From positions 1 to 18,266 of the forward strand of contig JAKLLJ010000029.1 in NCBI GenBank assembly GCA_023150215.1: DNA of 18,266 nucleotides. The letters are read 5' to 3'. The DNA comes from Thauera sp. (lineage in GTDB: Bacteria; Pseudomonadota; Gammaproteobacteria; Burkholderiales; Rhodocyclaceae). The notes under the pieces are model-generated. The model was not told where the DNA came from. It saw nothing but the letters and a program-made list of their open reading frames with translations, and ran no database searches. Within the stretch, counting starts at the first letter, position 1. Every line of letters begins with the position of its first letter. A program made the translations under genes and the position numbers. This document shows, in pieces, positions 15,128 through 18,266 of this stretch.

Positions 15128-15949
15128 TTACCGCATTTTTCCTGCCCGAATGTAAAGCACCTTGCTGGTCCCGCCTGGCGCAACGCGCTCTTCAGTCACG
15201 AACAGATCATCCCGAGCGCGCACGAGGTCGGAGAGCTTCTTGTACCCATGAAGCCGCGAATCGAAATCAGGCTGGATCTTCTGCAGGTAGCTGCCGAACG
15301 TGCCGAGGTGAGCCCAGCCCGAATCATCAGCAGATTTTTCCAGCGCTTCCATCAGAAAGTCGGTCGGAAACGCTGGGCGCTCCATCGTGCTTGCCGGCGC
15401 CGCAGCAGCCTCGGCCGCCTCGACGGCGGACGACGATGATCCGTTCGGCGATGCGGTGGGCTCGACCGCAGCGGCAGCCGGCTTGCGCAGCACTTCGGTG
15501 AAGATGAACTTGTGGCAGGCGTTGCGGAATGCCTCGGGGGTTTTCTGTTCGCCGAATCCATAAACCAGCAGCCCCTCTTCCCGCAGGCGCACGGCCAGAC
15601 CGGTGAAGTCGCTGTCGCTGGTGACGAGACAGTAGCCATCGAAGCGGCGCGTGTACAGCAGATCCATCGCGTCGATGATCATGGTGCTGTCGGTGGCATT
15701 CTTGCCTGTGGTGTAGGCGAACTGCTGCACCGGCTTGATCGAGTAACGATTCAGGACCTTCTTCCACGATGCGCTGTTGGGCGAGGTGAAATCGCCGTAG
15801 ATCCGCCGGACGGTGGCTTCGCCGAAGCGGGCGACTTCTTCGAGCAGGCCCTCGATGACCCCGGCCTGGGCGTTATCGGCATCGATCAACACGGCGAGAC
15901 GCTTGGCCGGCTCTTCCGCCTCGACCCGGACGACTGTTTTCGACTGCAT
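15128..15949 (-). CDS. NYN domain protein with C-terminal OST-HTH/LOTUS domain
   Basis: A 273-residue protein. Residues 15-155 form a NYN (PIN-like, LabA/DUF88) nuclease-type domain: AVLIDADNAQAG (19-30, D23 and D25-N26), GKNATDSTMIIDAMDLLY (82-99, D87 and D93) and VTSDSDFTGLAVRLRE (109-124, D112 and D114). These acidic residues are those expected for metal-dependent RNA cleavage. A flexible Ala/Ser/Pro-rich linker (156-190) leads to an OST-HTH/LOTUS domain (about 192-273), an RNA-binding winged helix. Substrates of bacterial members are largely unknown; an RNA-processing or RNA-turnover role is inference from the domains. The ATG at 15949 has an AGG six bases upstream. It is separated from the next gene by 84 bases and from the tacA start by 241 bases. 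Confidence 0.9.
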   Translation of the reverse strand: MQSKTVVRVEAEEPAKRLAVLIDADNAQAGVIEGLLEEVARFGEATVRRIYGDFTSPNSASWKKVLNRYSIKPVQQFAYTTGKNATDSTMIIDAMDLLYTRRFDGYCLVTSDSDFTGLAVRLREEGLLVYGFGEQKTPEAFRNACHKFIFTEVLRKPAAAAVEPTASPNGSSSSAVEAAEAAAAPASTMERPAFPTDFLMEALEKSADDSGWAHLGTFGSYLQKIQPDFDSRLHGYKKLSDLVRARDDLFVTEERVAPGGTSKVLYIRAGKMR

Positions 15950-16033
15950 GGCGAGCCTATCGAGTTCGACTATGCGTCGAGTATAGGCGGCGCTGTGTGG
16001 CGTGAACTGCGGCGTAGGTCACGGCGATGGCGC

Positions 16034-16714
16034 CTACCTCCCTACCCACCCGCCACACACCGGGAACACCTGGCCGACGAAGCAGTCGGCCGCGGTGCTG
16101 CAGAGATAGGCGGCGAACAGCGCATCCTCGCGCGCCGACACCAGGCGGCCCAGCGGCACTTCGCGCGCGAGTCGTTCCTGAAAGCGCGGGTTCGCCTGCA
16201 CGTCGGCAGGGAAATAGGTCGGGTTGTCGACGAAGTTCTGCGCGACGGCATTGACCTGCACGTTGTGCGGCGCCAGTTCCACCCCGATCGCCTGCACATA
16301 GGCCAGCTGCGCCCCGCGTGCAGCGCTGTAGGTAGAGGCGCGCTTCATGCCACGCAGTGCGGCGGCGCTGCCCATCACCAGGATCTTGCCCGCGCGGCGC
16401 GCGATCATGGCGGGCGCGGCGGCGCGCATCAGGCGTGGCAGCGGATCCACCAGCGCGGCGAAGACGTCGCGCCATTCGCCATCGGTGACGTCGAGCGCCG
16501 CCGTCGAGGGGGCCTTGATGGCGAGGTTGGCGACCAGGACGTCGATATGTCCGGCCGCTTCGACGGTTCGCTCGGCGGCATTGGCCTCGACGAGTTCATC
16601 GGCGCTGGCGATCACCTCGGCACCCTGCTCGGCGAAAACTTCACACAATACGGGACCCATGAAGGCGGTCGCCTGGGTGATGAGGACGCGCTTGCCGGCC
16701 AGTGCCTTTTCCAT
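16034..16714 (-). CDS. Candidate halohydrin dehalogenase (SDR-fold, Ser-Tyr-Arg triad)
   Basis: A 226-residue protein with the short-chain dehydrogenase fold but not the SDR motifs. The N-terminal glycine-rich NAD(P) motif is replaced by T13-X4-F18-X-G20 (TQATAFMG), and the NNAG block by VANLAIKAP. The catalytic set is S116-X12-Y129-X3-R133 (STYSAARGA), with arginine where SDRs have lysine. These two patterns, T-X4-F/Y-X-G and S-X12-Y-X3-R, are the signatures used to separate halohydrin dehalogenases from SDRs. Also matching what I remember of HheC from Agrobacterium are N160, NPTYFP (164-169) and VGQVF near the C-terminus (213-217). Such enzymes interconvert vicinal haloalcohols and epoxides, accepting halide, cyanide or azide, and need no cofactor. 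Activity is inference. Length fits. Alternative: an SDR-like protein of other function. Start ATG 16714; the gene stands alone with no visible pathway partners. Confidence 0.85.
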   Translation of the reverse strand: MEKALAGKRVLITQATAFMGPVLCEVFAEQGAEVIASADELVEANAAERTVEAAGHIDVLVANLAIKAPSTAALDVTDGEWRDVFAALVDPLPRLMRAAAPAMIARRAGKILVMGSAAALRGMKRASTYSAARGAQLAYVQAIGVELAPHNVQVNAVAQNFVDNPTYFPADVQANPRFQERLAREVPLGRLVSAREDALFAAYLCSTAADCFVGQVFPVCGGWVGR

Positions 16715-16825
16715 GATCCGTTTCCCCCGCTTGTTTGCAGCGCGCGGGCATGCGGGCTGCGGTTTTTTGTTTATAGCAGGTGGGGGCGGGGGGCTGGAGA
16801 GGGCGGCGCGTTCGGGGGTGGAAGT

Positions 16826-16894
16826 TCGCGGCTGCCGCCGCTCCTACATGGGAACGCCGCGCTTGGGGCCATGTAGGAGCGGCGGAAGCCGCGA
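16826..16894. repeat. Pair of inverted REP-like elements (BIME)
   Basis: Two 25-base arms, 16826-16850 and 16870-16894, are inverted copies differing at one position (g16834 against a16886) and separated by 19 bases. Each arm has the form GTAGGAGCGGC-N4-GCCGCGA, itself a small hairpin, which matches the general shape of REP sequences known from Pseudomonas and related proteobacteria. A run of six Ts follows on the plus strand at 16895-16900. Such elements are usually mobilised by REP-associated tyrosine transposases encoded elsewhere and can act as transcript-end hairpins. The rest of the 290-base gap between telA and the dehalogenase gene (16715-17005) holds nothing else I can support. Confidence 0.82.
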
Positions 16895-17005
16895 TTTTTT
16901 CCGCAACCCCGCAAGGCGCAGCGCGGCAGGACCGCTGTCGATGCGATTGCCCTGCGTCCACGCCACGCGTTCATGCAGATCCCCCGTACGCGAACCGACG
17001 CGCGT

Positions 17006-18266
17006 TCAGCGCCCATCCCCCAAGGGGCCATCGGGCTCCGCGCGCCGCCCTTCGTCCATGCGCCGGATCGCCGCCTCACCCTGGCGGGCGAGGCCGGCGA
17101 GGCGGTCGATCTGGGCATCGAGCTTGGGCAGGGCCTCGCGGCGGTAGCGCGAGAGGTCGTCGATGGCGCCGAGCACGTCGCCGAAGGCCTGCTCGAGACG
17201 GCCCATGTCGAGCATGGACGAGGACGCGCGGGTCTGGATGTCCACGCCCTGGGTGCGCAGGGCCTGGGCAGTGCCGGCGATGAGCGCGGAGGTGGTCTCG
17301 TTGAGCGCGGCGACACGGTCGAGCACCAGGCGCTGGTTGGCCAGCCCGAGCGCGACGGTAACGGCGACGTTGAGCGCCGAGACGGTGACGTTGATCGCGC
17401 GGTCCACGCCGCGGATCAGCTCGCGGTTGTTGCGGATGACGACCTCGAGCGCGAGCACGCCCTGCTGGCTCACCGCGACCTGCTGTTGCAGGTCGACGAT
17501 GCGCTGGCGCAGCGGGAAGAGGAGTTCTTCCTCGACGAAGGCGCGCCGCGGCGCGGGCAGGCTGGCGGAGGCAGCCTCGCGGACGAGGCGGCGGTCGATC
17601 ATGCGGCCGAGTTCGACCTGGCGATCGAGCTGGGCAAGGATGGCGCGCAGCGATTGCTGGTCGTCGGCGAGGGTCAGGTTGTCGCGGCGCAGCATGTCGG
17701 CGCCGCCCTGCAGGTCGCGGATGATGGCGTCGAGTGCGTCCTGCGCCTTCTCGTATTTCTGGAAGTAGCGCTGCATCGGCTTGCCGACACCGGGGATGAA
17801 GGATAGCGCGCGCGACAGGCCCTCGCCGCTCAGCTTCTGGCGCGCAGGGTCGAGGTCCTGCATCTTGTCGCGCAGCGCGAGCAGGGCCTGCGCCACCGGT
17901 CCGCCCTCGTCGCCCTGGTGGGCCAGCTTGCGGATCGGCGCCTGCAGCATCTCGCTGCGCCAGGCGGCCTGGCGCAGCAGCTCGATGCCCATGGTGTCGA
18001 CCGCCTCGCGCTGGCGCTGCAGGGCCTCCTCGCCGGCGGCGAGCGCGTCGCGCACGAAGGCGTCGGCCACGGGGGCGAGCTGGGGGTCTTCGGGCGGATG
18101 TTCGGTTGACTCCTCGGGCTGCGGGGACAGGACTTCGCGCGCGATGTCCTCGATCGGCGGCAGCGACAGGCCGGAGCGCGGGCGGGCGCTGCCGGCGGAC
18201 GGGCCGCTGCCGCCCTGCTCGCCTGCGGGGGACTGGAACACGGGGTCGAGAAGAGACAGCAGCGGC
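17006..18266 (-). CDS. TelA family (toxic anion/tellurite resistance) protein, partial
   Basis: About 420 codons are visible, with the stop at 17006. The TelA family is recognised from the long helical core DLDPARQKLSGEGLSRAL, VVIRNNRELIRGVDRAINVT and AALNETTSALIAGTAQALR. It is soluble and coiled-coil rich with no TM segment. Family knowledge: TelA homologues are linked to tellurite and other stress resistance, but the mechanism is unclear; they often neighbour an XpaC-type gene, which would lie outside this window. A GTG at 18241 could be a start, yet the frame remains open upstream and reads PLLSLLDPVFQSP to the window edge. The true start is therefore probably beyond 18266, and the N-terminus is missing here. 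The N-terminal about 50 visible residues are Pro/Gly/Ser-rich and disordered-looking. Confidence 0.88.
   Translation of the reverse strand, partial: PLLSLLDPVFQSPAGEQGGSGPSAGSARPRSGLSLPPIEDIAREVLSPQPEESTEHPPEDPQLAPVADAFVRDALAAGEEALQRQREAVDTMGIELLRQAAWRSEMLQAPIRKLAHQGDEGGPVAQALLALRDKMQDLDPARQKLSGEGLSRALSFIPGVGKPMQRYFQKYEKAQDALDAIIRDLQGGADMLRRDNLTLADDQQSLRAILAQLDRQVELGRMIDRRLVREAASASLPAPRRAFVEEELLFPLRQRIVDLQQQVAVSQQGVLALEVVIRNNRELIRGVDRAINVTVSALNVAVTVALGLANQRLVLDRVAALNETTSALIAGTAQALRTQGVDIQTRASSSMLDMGRLEQAFGDVLGAIDDLSRYRREALPKLDAQIDRLAGLARQGEAAIRRMDEGRRAEPDGPLGDGR

Noticed and set aside
16034..16714. Ordinary NAD(P)-dependent SDR oxidoreductase
   Set aside because: Lacks the glycine-rich cofactor motif and the catalytic lysine; shows the halohydrin dehalogenase signatures instead.
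16770..16775. TATAAA about 55 bases upstream of the dehalogenase gene as a -10 box
   Set aside because: No acceptable -35 at 16-18 bases; a single AT-rich hexamer in a GC-rich gap is weak evidence.
16826..16900. REP pair plus T-run as the telA terminator
   Set aside because: The T-run is on the plus strand, while telA is transcribed on the minus strand, where it is an A-run before the hairpin.
1..18266. CRISPR array, tRNA, rRNA, riboswitch or insertion sequence
   Set aside because: No regularly spaced direct repeats, no cloverleaf or rRNA segments, no transposase frame, and no known riboswitch core recognised by reading; a covariance-model scan was not possible.

Overview
The window is a GC-rich bacterial chromosome segment. 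Gene content and order point to a betaproteobacterium, most likely of the Rhodocyclaceae (Thauera/Azoarcus type). The order yicC - gmk - rpoZ - spoT facing away from a Ser/Thr kinase - PP2C phosphatase - rph - rdgB - hemW block, and a DUF3460 gene, are typical of that group. The genus is inference from gene order and composition; no rRNA or other marker is present.

Left part (1-7610, all on the minus strand). At the left edge is a cut-off excisionase-type helix-turn-helix gene. Next is a DnaQ-like exonuclease fused to a UvrC-like GIY-YIG nuclease region that keeps a four-cysteine cluster, then a small DUF3460 gene. The stringent-response/transcription group follows: spoT (ppGpp synthase/hydrolase), rpoZ (RNA polymerase omega) and gmk (guanylate kinase). 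These three share guanine-nucleotide and RNA polymerase physiology and are packed tightly. A periplasmic c-type cytochrome with an ethylbenzene-dehydrogenase-type heme domain lies between gmk and yicC, which are normally close neighbours.

Middle (7702-12179, plus strand). A soluble Ser/Thr kinase and a PP2C phosphatase form a signalling pair. They are followed by RNase PH, the house-cleaning nucleotide pyrophosphatase RdgB/HAM1 and the heme chaperone HemW, with short gaps or overlaps consistent with one operon.

Right part (12302-18266, all minus strand, accessory in character). It holds a ten-helix EamA-type transporter with a strikingly histidine-rich tail; a small cysteine-rich DUF2703 protein; a TacA/TacT (DUF1778/GNAT) toxin-antitoxin pair with a perfect palindromic operator touching a consensus -10 box; a NYN-OST-HTH RNA-binding/nuclease-like protein; an SDR-fold protein that carries the sequence signatures of a halohydrin dehalogenase; a pair of inverted REP elements; and a TelA-family protein running off the right edge.

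The most noteworthy item is the halohydrin dehalogenase candidate at 16034-16714, which routine annotation would probably call a generic SDR oxidoreductase. Other points worth a look are the cytochrome with one CX2CH and one CX3CH heme motif, the His-tailed transporter, the TA operator, and the UvrC-like cysteine cluster in the exonuclease fusion. No CRISPR array, rRNA, tRNA or insertion sequence was seen. No gene-free stretch exceeds 300 bases; the longest, about 290 bases at 16715-17005, holds the REP pair.
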